DNA of 64,000 nucleotides from CAJBLF01 sp041663325 (GCA_041663325.1 JBAZRN010000003.1:1-64000), one strand, 5' to 3'. Positions 52,218-62,362 are shown, counted from the first letter of the stretch. The notes: generated by a model not told the origin, from the letters alone. Numbers and translations are program-made.

Positions 52218-52508
52218 TTATATTTTTTGTAACATAATATCTAACTCTTGAATATCTTTTTGGTCTTGTTGTTTTGATAGAATTTCTTTTGCCTTCATCG
52301 TTTCTAAAAATGTTTTAGCTTTCTCAAGTTTTTCTTTTACGTTTTCGTCATCAATTGTTTGCATACTCACCTCTATTGTTTTAATTATAATATCCAAAAG
52401 GTATTCATCTACAGCATTTGCCTGTACAAGGAAACTAAGTCCTTGTGCTATAGGTCGTGTGTTTTTCAATTTCTCTAAGAGACGGAGTATATATTCTTTC
52501 TTAGGCAT
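52218..52508 (-). CDS. Hypothetical helical protein, 96 aa
   Basis: This small protein starts MPKKEYILRLLEKLKNTRPI and is helical throughout, with heptad-like NVKEKLEKAKTFLETMKAKEI. It resembles the 111-residue protein at 50305 in length, composition and position ahead of a longer gene, so the two gene pairs may be related by duplication. It has its own promoter (52540-52567). Confidence 0.6.
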   Translation of the reverse strand: MPKKEYILRLLEKLKNTRPIAQGLSFLVQANAVDEYLLDIIIKTIEVSMQTIDDENVKEKLEKAKTFLETMKAKEILSKQQDQKDIQELDIMLQKI

Positions 52509-52539
52509 TTTTTACATAAATATTAAAGCCAACTCAGTA

Positions 52540-52567
52540 ATTATACCCAGAAACGAAAAAAAAGCAA
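52540..52567 (-). promoter_or_regulatory. Promoter of the 96-aa/449-aa genes
   Basis: Minus-strand -35 TTGCTT and -10 TATAAT with 16-base spacing. Confidence 0.65.
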
Positions 52568-52635
52568 ATTTCATTTTTGGGTCTATTTTTGTAAACGGGA
52601 AAAACACTTTTTTGAGAATAATTTGCTTTTTTTTT
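52556..52635. repeat. Inverted repeat AAAAAAAGCAAAT / ATTTGCTTTTTTT
   Basis: Two arms of about 14 bases are separated by 50 bases between the divergent 52508 gene and dnaJ. The left arm contains the -35 of the minus-strand promoter. It may be a regulatory hairpin. Confidence 0.55.
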
Positions 52636-52717
52636 ACAATTACATATAATATCACCATACAGACTATCGTGCTATATCACTAATCATGATATTTTATTTG
52701 TTTATACCAGCATTCTA

Positions 52718-53782
52718 ATGGATTTTGATGTAAAGAAAAACTACTACGACATATTAGGTGTCAAAGAAGATGCTTCTGCGGAAGAAATTAAAAAAGCGTT
52801 TAAAAAAGCTGCAGTTAAGCACCATCCCGATAAATGAGGGGATAAAAAAAAATTCCAAGAAATGAATGAAGCATATCAAGTTATCGGCGACGAGAAGAAA
52901 AAAAGCCAATACGATGCGTATAGGAAAGGTGGCTATTCATGATTTGATGGTCAGGGATGATTTGGAGGATTTGGAGGATGATGAAGTCAATGAGGATTTG
53001 ATTTTTGAGATTTTGATATTGGCGACTTAATGGGTGGTATTTTTGGATGATGATTTGGCTGATGATCGAGAAGAAAAAGCGCTCAAGGTGGAGAAGATAT
53101 TCAAGTAGCCATAGATATCAGTTTCGAGGAATCTTATATTTGAGTAACGAAAAAGATAGCTTATAGTAGAATGAAAAAAGTTGCTGGAGTCGAAGAAAGA
53201 AGATGTGAAACGTGTAATGGTCATGGTAGTGTAGTCCAACACATTCAAACGCCATTTGGTGTCATGCAGAGCCAATGAGCATGTCCCACTTGTGGTGGTA
53301 GCGGAAAAATTTATATGAAAAATGGCAGACCACTGGCTAATGGATGATTGGAGAAGATTAAAGAAACTTTGGATGTTAAAATACCAGCTGCGATTAAGCC
53401 AGGCGCGTATATTAAATTTGCCGGAAATGGAAATGAATCATCTGGTCATCAGGTAGGTGATCTCTATATCCAGATCAATGTTGTCAATTCTAGACTGTAT
53501 GAAAGGAAGGGTGAAAATCTCTATACCAAAGCCAATGTTAGCCTTTTTGATATGGTGTTATGATGAGAAATTTCAGTGGATCACCCAGAAGGAAAATTAA
53601 AAATCAAAGTACCAAAAGGCACCCAAGTTGGTGACATGATCAAGATCAGCGGAAAATGATTTGGTAGTAGCGGTATATTTAGTAAAAGAGGTGATTTATA
53701 TATAATTCCTCAAATCGATATACCCAAAAAATTAAGCAAAGAACAGGAAAAGCTTTGGAACGAACTCAAATCTAAGAAATAA
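52718..53782 (+). CDS. dnaJ: DnaJ-like chaperone with reduced zinc finger
   Basis: This 354-residue protein has an N-terminal J domain (YYDILGVKEDASAEEIKKAF, HPD at HHPDKGG), a Gly/Phe-rich linker (GGFGGFGGGSQGGFDFGDF) largely encoded by TGA, a zinc region and C-terminal domains (VKIPAAIKPGAYIKFAGNG). Standard DnaJ has four CxxCxGxG repeats; only two remain (CETCNGHG and CPTCGGSG), enough for a single zinc site. It co-chaperones DnaK by stimulating its ATPase. The gene is split into about 20 standard-code pieces. Confidence 0.9.
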
Positions 53783-53841
53783 ATTATCTGATTATTTTTT
53801 TCTTTTTTTCTCCAAATCTACGTATTAACTATTCTATCACG

Positions 53842-53868
53842 CTCAATCTTCGGATTGGGTTTTTTTGT
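53842..53868 (+). terminator. Rho-independent terminator after dnaJ
   Basis: CTCAATC-TTCG-GATTGGG with a tetraloop, followed by seven T residues. Confidence 0.85.
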
Positions 53869-53910
53869 TTATTATCTTGTTTTTGTAAAATTCGTAATTC
53901 GTCATTGATC

Positions 53911-53962
53911 ATTCGTAATTTTTTTATTTTGTCCTGACTTTGTCAATTTTTTTCTTTTTTTG
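53911..53962 (+). repeat. 52-bp repeat, copy 1 of 3
   Basis: The block from ATTCGTAATT to the T-rich end TTTCTTTTTTTG is repeated at 55992-56043 with one change, and its last 32 bases are repeated inverted at 58182-58213. The three copies lie upstream of the lipoprotein gene (54337), the radical SAM gene (56089) and the Y1 transposase gene (58135). Confidence 0.8.
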
Positions 53963-54086
53963 GACGTATACAATCTCTGGCGGTAATGAGCAAGTATCGT
54001 ACCTGCATCGAAACATTGATATGTTTATCAGCCGATATCTATCTCTCATTCCTTATGTTTGTATGGCAACAAACACGACTGTTCAA

Positions 54087-54121
54087 CCCCACATCCCTGT
54101 CTATCAGGTAAAAATGTGGGG
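54087..54121 (+). other. Nested hairpin in lipoprotein leader
   Basis: CCCCACAT / ATGTGGGG enclose an inner CCTG-N5-CAGG stem. It lies in the 53963-54336 leader, which otherwise holds no supported gene. It could be a structured leader RNA or a decayed element. Confidence 0.4.
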
Positions 54122-54336
54122 GAATGAACGAAAGTCATCCAAGCAATAACGATTAATTATGGTTTATATAATCTCACATATAAACACCCAAAAACAAAAA
54201 GTAATTACTCTCTATATACTTCCTATCCTAGGAAATGGGAAGCAGACGGAATATATTTTCGCACCAAGAACATATTCCCGATATCGTTTGTATTGGTGAA
54301 GCAATCTCAAGTATAAACAATTTAAATCAAATCTTT

Positions 54337-55095
54337 ATGAAAAAAATTATGTTAGTAGCAATATTTCTCATAGCTTTGGGAAGTTGCAAAAAAGAGGGAA
54401 TATCTCCTATCCAGGATGAGGCGCCCTCTAGTGTTAATGATTCTTTAGTGAATACTGGTAGGTCAAAAGGCTCTTCGTCGTCTATTTTAGCTGCGACAAG
54501 CGCCAGTCAGATACCGAGCCAGGTGTTTGATTCATATCTTGAGTATAAAGCTTGGTATCAACATCAAAAGCAGCCAAATTCTACATCTTGTAGCTGGACT
54601 TCTTATGTTAATTGTGTTGGTACAATTGTACGTGGTGCTAGTGCTAATACAACTCAATACACCACACCCATTAGTACAATACAATACCGTTGTGCTAATT
54701 ATTATCCTCAAGCAAACACATATGGTTCAAACAGTATTATGGCATTAAACTGGCATGCTGGCGCTTATGATGGTAATAAAATTAATTACCAACTTCAAAG
54801 TACTGGTAATCGTTTTACTGCAACAAAATACATGCTAGCTCATCTTAATACCCATCATACACCTTTTGTTGCGATAAGCAAAATAGGTAATACATCACAT
54901 TTTCGAGTTGTTTTTTCTATCAATTGGAAAAAATTAGAAACGACTTCTACTGTGTACTATACTGATTGTGTTTATGCCAACCAAGGAAATTATTTTGCTA
55001 ATCAGCGATCTATGACCCTACAAGAATTTTTGGATCTTATGCTGAACCCACCTGTTGTGAAGTATTACAACATGCTCTTTATGTGGAATAAATAA
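54337..55095 (+). CDS. Lipoprotein with possible cysteine-peptidase-like domain
   Basis: This 252-residue precursor starts MKKIMLVAIFLIALGSCKKE, a lipoprotein signal with lipobox at LGSC. The mature part has SCSWTSYVNCVGTIVRG and later HFRVVFSINWKK, a Cys and His spacing reminiscent of papain-like C39/C70 peptidases; this is weak. All its glycines are GGN, with none UGA. Signal style and absence of UGA resemble Bacteroidota lipoproteins, so it may be imported. The frame extends to 54235, but the lipoprotein signal fixes the start. A terminator follows. Confidence 0.7.
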   Translation: MKKIMLVAIFLIALGSCKKEGISPIQDEAPSSVNDSLVNTGRSKGSSSSILAATSASQIPSQVFDSYLEYKAWYQHQKQPNSTSCSWTSYVNCVGTIVRGASANTTQYTTPISTIQYRCANYYPQANTYGSNSIMALNWHAGAYDGNKINYQLQSTGNRFTATKYMLAHLNTHHTPFVAISKIGNTSHFRVVFSINWKKLETTSTVYYTDCVYANQGNYFANQRSMTLQEFLDLMLNPPVVKYYNMLFMWNK

Positions 55096-55102
55096 CTTAT
55101 CT

Positions 55103-55130
55103 AGGCGTGGTATCTCCACGCCTATTTATT
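55103..55130 (+). terminator. Rho-independent terminator
   Basis: AGGCGTGG-TATCT-CCACGCCT followed by ATTTATTT, directly after the lipoprotein gene. Confidence 0.75.
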
Positions 55131-55183
55131 TGTAAATGAACAATAAAACCATATATACTTTTTATTTATGTATTTAAACTACC

Positions 55184-55912
55184 ATGAAAAAAACATTGTC
55201 TTTATTATTCTTTTTATTTTTTTTAACTGGCTGTTCTACTATCTCATTAGACAAATTTTCTGATTCTAATAATTTTATCGAAAGAACTACAGGCACTATA
55301 ATATGAGATCCTAGTGATAAAACCCATAAATGGATTAAAAAAGAAGATGAATCCTGACAAGGATTTTTTGAAACTATACTAAAATGATATAAATACACCG
55401 CTATTTATCATGATCTCTGAATCAAAATTTCTCTTAACGATCCGTATACTGATATGTTTTATAATATACCGTCTCAACCAGTTTTTGAGAGAATCGAAAA
55501 TAAGATACACAATATCACTATGATTGATAAAAAAATACATGACATAGCAAATCCAGCTTTTTTTGTAGAAATGTTTACTAAACAAACTGGTGAAAATTTA
55601 TCAACAATAATAAAAAATAAACATCTTTCTTCTTGATGTGTGTTACAAAGCGTAGCATCAAATCCTGATATAAACTCGAATTCCTTTGATGAATGGTCGG
55701 GTATAGATATACATATTTTTTTTGAAATACTTAATTCTGATGAAAACGTTTGAAGTGATAGTTTATGTAAGCCTGATAATCGAAACACTGAAACTCCTTT
55801 TGGAATTTATTATTTTCAAAGTATTTATCATCAAGATCGTTATTATAAAATTTCATATCCTGCGGCCTGTGCACCTACCTGCTGAATGTTTACAAATATT
55901 GAGTTTTTCTAG
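55184..55912 (+). CDS. Lipoprotein, 242 aa
   Basis: This precursor starts MKKTLSLLFFLFFLTGCSTI with lipobox LTGC (Cys at residue 17). The mature protein is hydrophilic, with segments such as HKWIKKEDESGQGFFETIL and VEMFTKQTGENLSTIIKN, and late cysteines (GCVLQSV, LCKPDN, ACAPTCG). No family is recognised. TGA-glycines are used, unlike the lipoprotein just upstream, so this one is adapted to the host code. It ends at its own terminator. Confidence 0.7.
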
Positions 55913-55940
55913 TTTTATATCTTAGTATACACCATATTTT

Positions 55941-55965
55941 ACTCCCTATATAAGGGAGTTTTTTT
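55941..55965 (+). terminator. Rho-independent terminator
   Basis: ACTCCCT-ATATA-AGGGAGT followed by seven T residues. Confidence 0.85.
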
Positions 55966-55991
55966 GTAATTAATTTTTATTGAAATTAGTA

Positions 55992-56043
55992 ATTCGTAAT
56001 TTTTTTATTTTGTCCTAACTTTGTCAATTTTTTTCTTTTTTTG
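55992..56043 (+). repeat. 52-bp repeat, copy 2 of 3
   Basis: Differs from 53911-53962 at one position (CCTAACTT for CCTGACTT). It ends 46 bases before the radical SAM gene. Confidence 0.8.
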
Positions 56044-56088
56044 AGAAAATATAATTCCAGGTGTTTTTTATATCATTAATTAACACTC

Positions 56089-57057
56089 ATGGAACAAATC
56101 AAAAAACAAGCTAATGAAATTTCGACAAATGAACAAACAAACACTTCTATTATTCAAAGAGATCTGAGGTATATCCTTACTCAGAAATGTAATTATCAAT
56201 GCGGTTTTTGTCATAAAGAATGATGCGATGGGTCAGAAAAAAATCTTTTGGATGTGGGTGATTATGATTTTCTTTTTTCTACTGCCAGAGACACTTTGTG
56301 AATACAACAAATAACGCTTAGTGGCGGTGAACCTATGATTCGTAAAGATATTTCTCAAATCACCAAACAACTTCACTGATCTGGTGCAAAAATTACGATG
56401 GTAAGTAATGGCTCTCTTATTCCTCAGTATCCAGAAGTTATGGAATATGTAGATACGCTTAATCTTTCTTTACATACAACAAACCAAGATCTTTATACCA
56501 TATTAACCTGATCTCATACCAAAATCAAAGACCTTATTGATGGAATACGCGATATTCACGAACATTATTCTCATCTTCAGATCAAACTTAATAGCGCCAT
56601 AATTAATAAACAAAACATGCCAAATACCGATGATTTTGCGTATAAAATAGAATTAGCGTCCAAATATTGATGGAAATTAAAATATCTTGAACTTTGCGGG
56701 GTTGATGTACCTGGATTTGTTCCTTTAGAAACATTTGAACATGAACTTATTAAACGTGGTTTTGTAGAAGATCATCGCACCATCAGACAAGGCATTTATA
56801 AAAAAGATGATATAGAAATCATCACAGGAAGGGTTTTTTGTTCTCAAGCAAAACAAACAAAAGATCCTCAATGATATTGTAAACAATATAATGATATCTA
56901 TATTACGCCTGATGGATGTATTTCTTCATGCCCGGTAGATATCAAAAAGTTTTCTGCGTATGATATTATTGTATCTAGAGATTCACTAGCACTTAACGAA
57001 TTATTCCAACAAGTTATAGACAAAGACACTCGTTATGCCTGCCCTTTTAGTCTTTAA
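56089..57057 (+). CDS. Radical SAM protein, MoaA-like
   Basis: This 322-residue enzyme has KCNYQCGFCHKEG (CxxxCxxC, 4Fe-4S), LSGGEPMIRKDI (SAM motif), MVSNGSLIPQY and LNLSLHTTNQDL, in the order of MoaA/PqqE-type proteins. A C-terminal set of cysteines (VFCSQAKQ, GYCKQYND, GCISSCPVD) suggests an auxiliary cluster or SPASM-like part. TGA-glycines occur, including in the KEG after the cluster. It is followed four bases later by a CYTH-domain gene, so they are likely co-expressed. The reaction is unknown. Confidence 0.8.
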
Positions 57058-57061
57058 ATGT

Positions 57062-57589
57062 ATGACCATGTTAGAATTAGAAAAAACTTATCTCCTCAAG
57101 GAGATTCCTAAATGACTTTCCAAGTATCCCCATAAAGACCTCTTGGATATTTATATCCCTTTTGAAAGCGATCACGCTCATGTTAGAATACGCAAAAATG
57201 GTGAGAGTATGGTGATTATGAAAAAAGAGTTGACCAATCCTAATGACCTTTCTTCACAGCAAGAATCCGTTATCCATCTTACCCATAAAGAATTTTCCGC
57301 TTTATCGCAAGTACCATGAAAACGTATTCATAAGCACAGATATTACATTCCTTATAAAGGAATTACTCTGGAAGTCGATGTTTTCCTTGAGGCACTTTCT
57401 GGCTTGATTCTTGTTGACGCTGAATTTACTGACGAAGAAACAAAAAATAATTTCCAAATGCCAGAGTTTTGTCTCTGTGAAGTAACCCAAGATGTTGAAT
57501 TCGCCTGAGGTTTACTTTGTGGAAAAAATTATAATGATATTTCGAAGAAGCTTACTTCGTTATGATACAAAAAATTATATATTGAGTAA
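57062..57589 (+). CDS. CYTH domain protein
   Basis: This 175-residue protein has the CYTH signature at its start, MTMLELEKTYLL (ExExK-like), followed by HVRIRKNGESMVIMKKEL and IHKHRYYIPYKGITLEVDVFLEAL. The basic and acidic residues line the triphosphate tunnel in this family. CYTH proteins hydrolyse inorganic triphosphate or thiamine triphosphate, or cyclise ATP. It is paired with the radical SAM gene. Its last 15 bases overlap the convergent transposase gene. Start could also be 57068. Confidence 0.78.
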
Positions 57590-58135
57590 GATTTTTTTAT
57601 TTCTACCTCTAGACCATATTTTTGGATTGTTTTTTATATATACTCTAATCGCTTCTAATCCCTCCTCATTTCTAATGATATTGTCGTAATAATTCGATTG
57701 TCGATGGAATGGTCAGCTGTCTAATTTATTGATTATATATGTGCATGCCGATTTATATGAACGAATAACCGTTCATAATTCTCATTTTTTGGGAGATATT
57801 TTTGAATAAAATATATTATCGCTGGTTATATTGTTAGGAACTAACAGTTTATCATATACCCCGTCCATCACTAAAATTCAATGTACATGATTTGGCATCA
57901 CAACAAATTCATCAATCACCACGTTGGGAAAATGTTTAGGAATGTCAATTCGACATTGATGTGCGACATTCCCCATATCATTTAATATCATTTTTTCATT
58001 AATAATTTCACCAAAATAATGTTCATGATTATCGGTACATATAGTTATAAAAAACCATCATGATCTATAATCGAATCCCCTCATTCTATTGGACTCAATA
58101 CGATATTTATTGGCAAAATAATATTCATCAGACAT
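57575..58135 (-). CDS. REP-associated tyrosine transposase (Y1 HUH)
   Basis: This 186-residue protein matches RAYT/IS200-like transposases: GFDYRSGWFFITICTDNHEHYFG, the HUH motif in VVMPNHVHGILVM, and QSNYYDNIIRNEEGLEAIRV with the catalytic Tyr, then YIKNNPKIW. It uses TGA for glycines, so it is at home in this genome. RAYTs are single-copy enzymes that process REP palindromes. A 25-bp palindrome lies 94 bases upstream (58229-58253). Confidence 0.85.
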
Positions 58136-58181
58136 GATTTATTATTACGACATAAACTATGTCGATATTATTATGATTTTA

Positions 58182-58213
58182 AAAAAGAAAAAAATTGACA
58201 AAGTAAGGACAAA
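58182..58213 (-). repeat. Repeat copy 3 of 3 (inverted, partial)
   Basis: On the minus strand TTTGTCCTTACTTTGTCAAT and the following T-rich run match the core of the 52-bp repeats, just upstream of the transposase gene. Confidence 0.7.
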
Positions 58214-58228
58214 TTTTGGTTTGGTTTC

Positions 58229-58253
58229 AAAAACATTGCAATGCAATGTTTTT
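58229..58253. repeat. 25-bp palindrome beside the transposase
   Basis: AAAAACATTGCA and its inverse meet around a central base. Such imperfect REP-like hairpins are substrates of neighbouring RAYT enzymes in known cases. Confidence 0.7.
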
Positions 58254-58365
58254 ACCATTTGTTTCGTTTTGGTTATTCGTTTCGTTGGTTTGATTCGATG
58301 ATTTTGATTTGATGTTTTTGGTTTTATTGTTCGTTTGGTTTTGTCGTTTATTTTTTTGTTTATAG
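58254..58365. other. G/T-rich strand-asymmetric stretch
   Basis: On the plus strand this segment is nearly all T and G with few A and C, in GTTT/GTTC-rich words (TTTCGTTTTGGTTATTCG). No gene is visible. It lies between the REP-like palindrome and a bidirectional terminator. Confidence 0.6.
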
Positions 58366-58417
58366 AAAAAACCCCGCCCTACCCCGCATTGTTGCGGAGT
58401 AAGATGAGGGTTTTTTT
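58366..58417. terminator. Bidirectional terminator of the S-layer-type gene
   Basis: AAAAAACCC / GGGTTTTTT arms enclose CCGCA-TTGT-TGCGG. It serves the minus-strand 58491-61856 gene. Confidence 0.7.
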
Positions 58418-58490
58418 ATTGTTCCTTCTAGTCACCCGAAGGTAAACGAGAATGGATGGATTATTAAACACTACAATTTACAAATAATTA

Positions 58491-61400
58491 CTATTGAAGA
58501 GTAACTAATGTTGCAACTGGAGCTATATCCCATTTATACAAACCAAACATATTAGCATGTAAGGTTTCACTAGAATCAGAGAATATATCATAGTAAGAAA
58601 TATCTTTCATTTCTACTGCAATATTTCATCCTGCAACACCACCTTGGAGCCATGTAGATACATTAGATAATTCTAATACAAATTCAGCATAAGTTCCATT
58701 GGTAATATTTACAAGTCCGCTAAGATTTGAGAAAGTTAATGTATCGTTTCCAGTAGTCATAGCGTCTGTTCCTAAAACAGTTCCTCATTGGTTAGTAAGA
58801 TATAATACTCCTGTTAATGTAGGTGTATCAGTAAAGTTTGATACATCAATTTTAAGTTCATCTAACTTCATATCACCTCCATTAGAAGTAACTTTGAATT
58901 TATATAATGTTTTTGTTCCTTTTGATGAACTTACATAGCTAACAGTAGGTTTAGCATTAACAAGTTCAATTACAGGAGATACTACTTGTGGTAAACTAGA
59001 AGCAGTTATAGCGAATCCGTTCATACTTTCAAACTGACCTGTTGTAAGTATCATTTTGAAACCAGTACCCAAGTTAGCTGCTGTTGTAGCAGTTTTAAGT
59101 GTTGCTACAATGCTATATGTTTTAGTAATACCTACAGTAAGGAGTTTGTTAATGTTTGTAGCAAACAATGTATTGTTTCCATCATTGATGAAGGTAGCAA
59201 TATTTAGTCCACTATCTTGAAGTGTTACTTCTGTATAAGGCATTTCTGTAGCGCTGTATCCAGAAAGTGCAAGATAGATATCTTTTATATATGCATTACC
59301 ATTAAATGTTGTAAACTTCAATGTTCCTAAAGAAACAGTTGATCCATTCAATTGTTGTAATCTAGGAGTGAAGCTTTGAGCAACAGTAGTTACTGTACCT
59401 GCATCTTTAACAGTTATAACAGAACTTACGGCAGGTGCTGAAGGATAGATGTTATTGTTAGTAATAAAGTTCTTAGCGACTACATTTCCTGTAGCGAAAA
59501 GAAGTTTAAGTGCATCTCCAGATGCAACAGCATTAGCCACTTGATCTAATTTTATTGTGAAGATAGCTGGAGCAGTTTTTGATACATTTACTACGTTTGG
59601 CAAAACAAATGTAAGATAAGTAGCTGTTGTTATAGACTCACTTACAAGTGCTGTACCAGCAGCATCATAAACTGTTACTGTACCTCCTTGGAAGTTAGTA
59701 ATAGTTGAACCACTGAGATCAACTCTAAATGAACTGATTTTTGATATTACATCAGTAGTTGTAGAGAATTTAAGATCAGCCAATTTAATATCTCTATCTC
59801 CTTTTTGCACGTTTTGTGCATTAGAGTAGGTATTAGTCATTTGAAGACCAGCACCAACGATATTATTAGTAATTGGAGATAATGATCCAATCGCAGAAGT
59901 TATTGGCTGTCCGTTTGAATTATATTCATTTGGTCCAGCAAATTGAGATAGACCAATAGTGTTAGTAAATTTAACAGATCCAGCTAAAGCTGTATCTTTA
60001 ATATCTGCATACACTGATACTGACTGTGTTCCATTAATTGTTACTGTTCCATCAAATGTAACAGCTCCTGTAGTCAAATCTGTAGGAGGATTAGCAGATA
60101 ATATTGTGTTTCCAATCTTGAAATAGATAGTTCTAAGAACATCTGATCCAGTTAAAGCACCACCAGTAAAGTACAATGTAGGGTTTTGTAAAGTTACTGA
60201 TACAAGAGAAGAAACTGTTCCTGTATAAAATACTACTGCTAATGTTCCAGGCACAACATCTTTAGTATAAGAGGTAGCTGGTTGATTGAATTTAAGATCA
60301 GCACCATTGATAGTAATGAGACTTAAATTCAAAGCAGTTGTACCATTAGTTATGGTAGCTTTAAAGTTTGTTCCATCTTCTTCTACAAGCGTATTTTCTG
60401 GATATCTTACAGCAAATTGGTAAGTATCTCAAACTCTTTCAGCGTTAATAATCTTTCCTTTAACTACATAGTTGATTGTGTCAGAACTAGTAGATTTGAT
60501 TAGATCATCCAAAACGAATGATACATTTCTACCATCTACGGTTGTTTTTGTAGATACTTTCACATCGTCTCTATAGATAGCAAGATCAGAAAGATAGCTT
60601 AAGCTAGCATTTCCAGATTGATTAAGCGTGATAGCTTTGAATCTAAGATCTTTATCTGTTCTATTAAGAAATGTATTAAATTTGAATTGACCTAATTCAA
60701 CTAATTTAGTTTCATCTACTTTGTAAGATGCAGTTGTACCAGCGTTTGCCATTGTTACTGTAGCTATATTATAGCTAAGCGTTCTCATCAATGGAGTAGT
60801 AATAGTACCATCTACAGTTGCTGCAGAAGCATCTACGTAAGTTGAACTAAATTGATATTCATCACCAACAGTTGATCCATTTAATAATACATAAAGATCA
60901 ACAGTTTCTGAAGCACCTGCTTTCACTACTAATGCTGTACTGAAAGAAACAGTTGCTTTATTTTGAGAGAAGCTAGCTTTTGAACTAACTCTTGCTCCAT
61001 CTTTTTCAAAATACATTCTTGTTGCTCCAGCTATATTTGAAAGAGCATCTTTTTTAAATGTTACTCCATATACGTTTACATCTTCTGATCCAGCTTTGAA
61101 AGTAACAGTAGCAAATTTTACTGCACCTGTATTAGGAATAGATGTATAATCAGCTCCCACAGAAGAAACAGTAAGTGTTCCAACTTTGTTTTCTTGAGCT
61201 GCTTGACATTCAGCTGGACAAGTTGCCAAACCTAATGAACAAGACAACACATTTTCAGGAGTTGTACAAATTTCTGGAGTTGCAGTACCTTCATCTGCTC
61301 TTTGCATCATAAGCATTACATATCCCCTTACTTCTGTAGCATTTGGATTTGAAATGTTATTCATGATACCAGCATTTTTAAGAGCGTTCAAGTGATTAAC

Positions 61401-61856
61401 ATAGTATGGATCACCATCATTGTAGATATCTCCATAAAGTGCTCTAGAAAGAACTGTTCCAAATTGTGCTCTAGTAACTACACCGTTTGGATTGAAAGCA
61501 GTGATACCTACACCCATCAAACCTAATTGACAAGCTTCAGTAATATATCCTTTCAATTCAGCTGATTGATTAGCAACATCAGTGAAAGTACAAGCTTTTG
61601 AAGTGTCAGGAGTTTTTCCTAATACTTCTGTAGCATAATTAACCATCATTTTTGCCATATGAGATCTGATAAGAGATCCATACATATTAGCAGAATCAAT
61701 AGAAGATTGCGTAGTAATACCTATTCCGTAGGCATAATCATACGCACCTTGCAATTCATCACTGTAGCTAGCAGCTCCAAGAACTGTTGTAGGTACAGAT
61801 GATGCTAGCATAGCTACGATAGCCACACTTGCAAACAATTTCTTAAAATTTTTCAT
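58491..61856 (-). CDS. SLH-domain surface (S-layer-type) protein, 1121 aa
   Basis: This begins MKNFKKLFASVAIVAMLASS with an apparent signal peptide cleaved near VLGAA. SLH-like repeats occupy about residues 30-200 (GSLIRSHMAKMMVNYA, FNPNGVVTRAQFGTVLSRAL), which attach proteins to the cell wall. After a Cys-rich linker the remaining 900 residues are Thr/Ser/Val-rich beta repeats, as in S-layer proteins. It is one frame interrupted by only three TGA codons among many glycines (60429, 58785 and one near 58635), far fewer than in neighbours. The leader RNA carries four hairpins. It is likely the main surface protein. Confidence 0.85.
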
Positions 61857-61888
61857 GTAATAATAAAATACAATATAAAAGGTTTTTT

Positions 61889-61969
61889 GGCTCACAGCCA
61901 ATCTCTATCTCACAGATAGAGTGTCCGCTCACAGCGGGCTGATGTGAAATACTCCGTGTCTCCACACGG
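61889..61969 (-). promoter_or_regulatory. Four consecutive hairpins in the S-layer gene leader
   Basis: The RNA would fold as CCGTGT/ACACGG (61954-61969), CCGC/GCGG (61925-61937), CTCTATCT/AGATAGAG (61903-61921) and GGCT/AGCC (61889-61899). Three of these have a GTG loop (TCAC in the plus strand). They lie 33-113 bases before the start. Confidence 0.75.
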
Positions 61970-62114
61970 TAGCTTTGTTGAGAGATTAACAATCTGAATG
62001 ACAAATACAAGACAATTTTGGACAGTCTATGCTAACAGCTAAAACCCAATCCAAAACTATCATAATCCAACAAAGACACAAAAAAATAATCTTTGATTAG
62101 ATTAGTTTGTCAAT

Positions 62115-62149
62115 CTTCTGAAATCATCAGTTGTAACCTTCTGAAATCA
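62115..62149. repeat. Direct repeat CTTCTGAAATCA
   Basis: Two copies (62115-62126 and 62138-62149) in the long region upstream of the S-layer-type gene. The 61970-62362 interval has no supported gene and probably contains its promoter and leader. Confidence 0.6.
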
Positions 62150-62362
62150 GTTATTTTCAGATTATTAAAGACCACATCCTTCTAGTAACGTGTACGCATA
62201 ACTGTCCATTTTGTGACAACCTTTTGTTAGCACGTCTATAACTATATGAGAATATATATTAGATAATGACTGGTTATTCGTTGCAATTCACTCGTCACTA
62301 GATTAAGTACCGTTTTTTTGTAAAATATGTGTAATGTGTCTATAACAACAAAAAAACAAAAA

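Noticed and set aside
53940..54149. Open frame of 69 residues between dnaJ and the lipoprotein gene
   Set aside because: It starts at TTG inside the 52-bp repeat, its first residues are the T-rich run, and it overlaps the nested hairpin; no domain or neighbour supports it.
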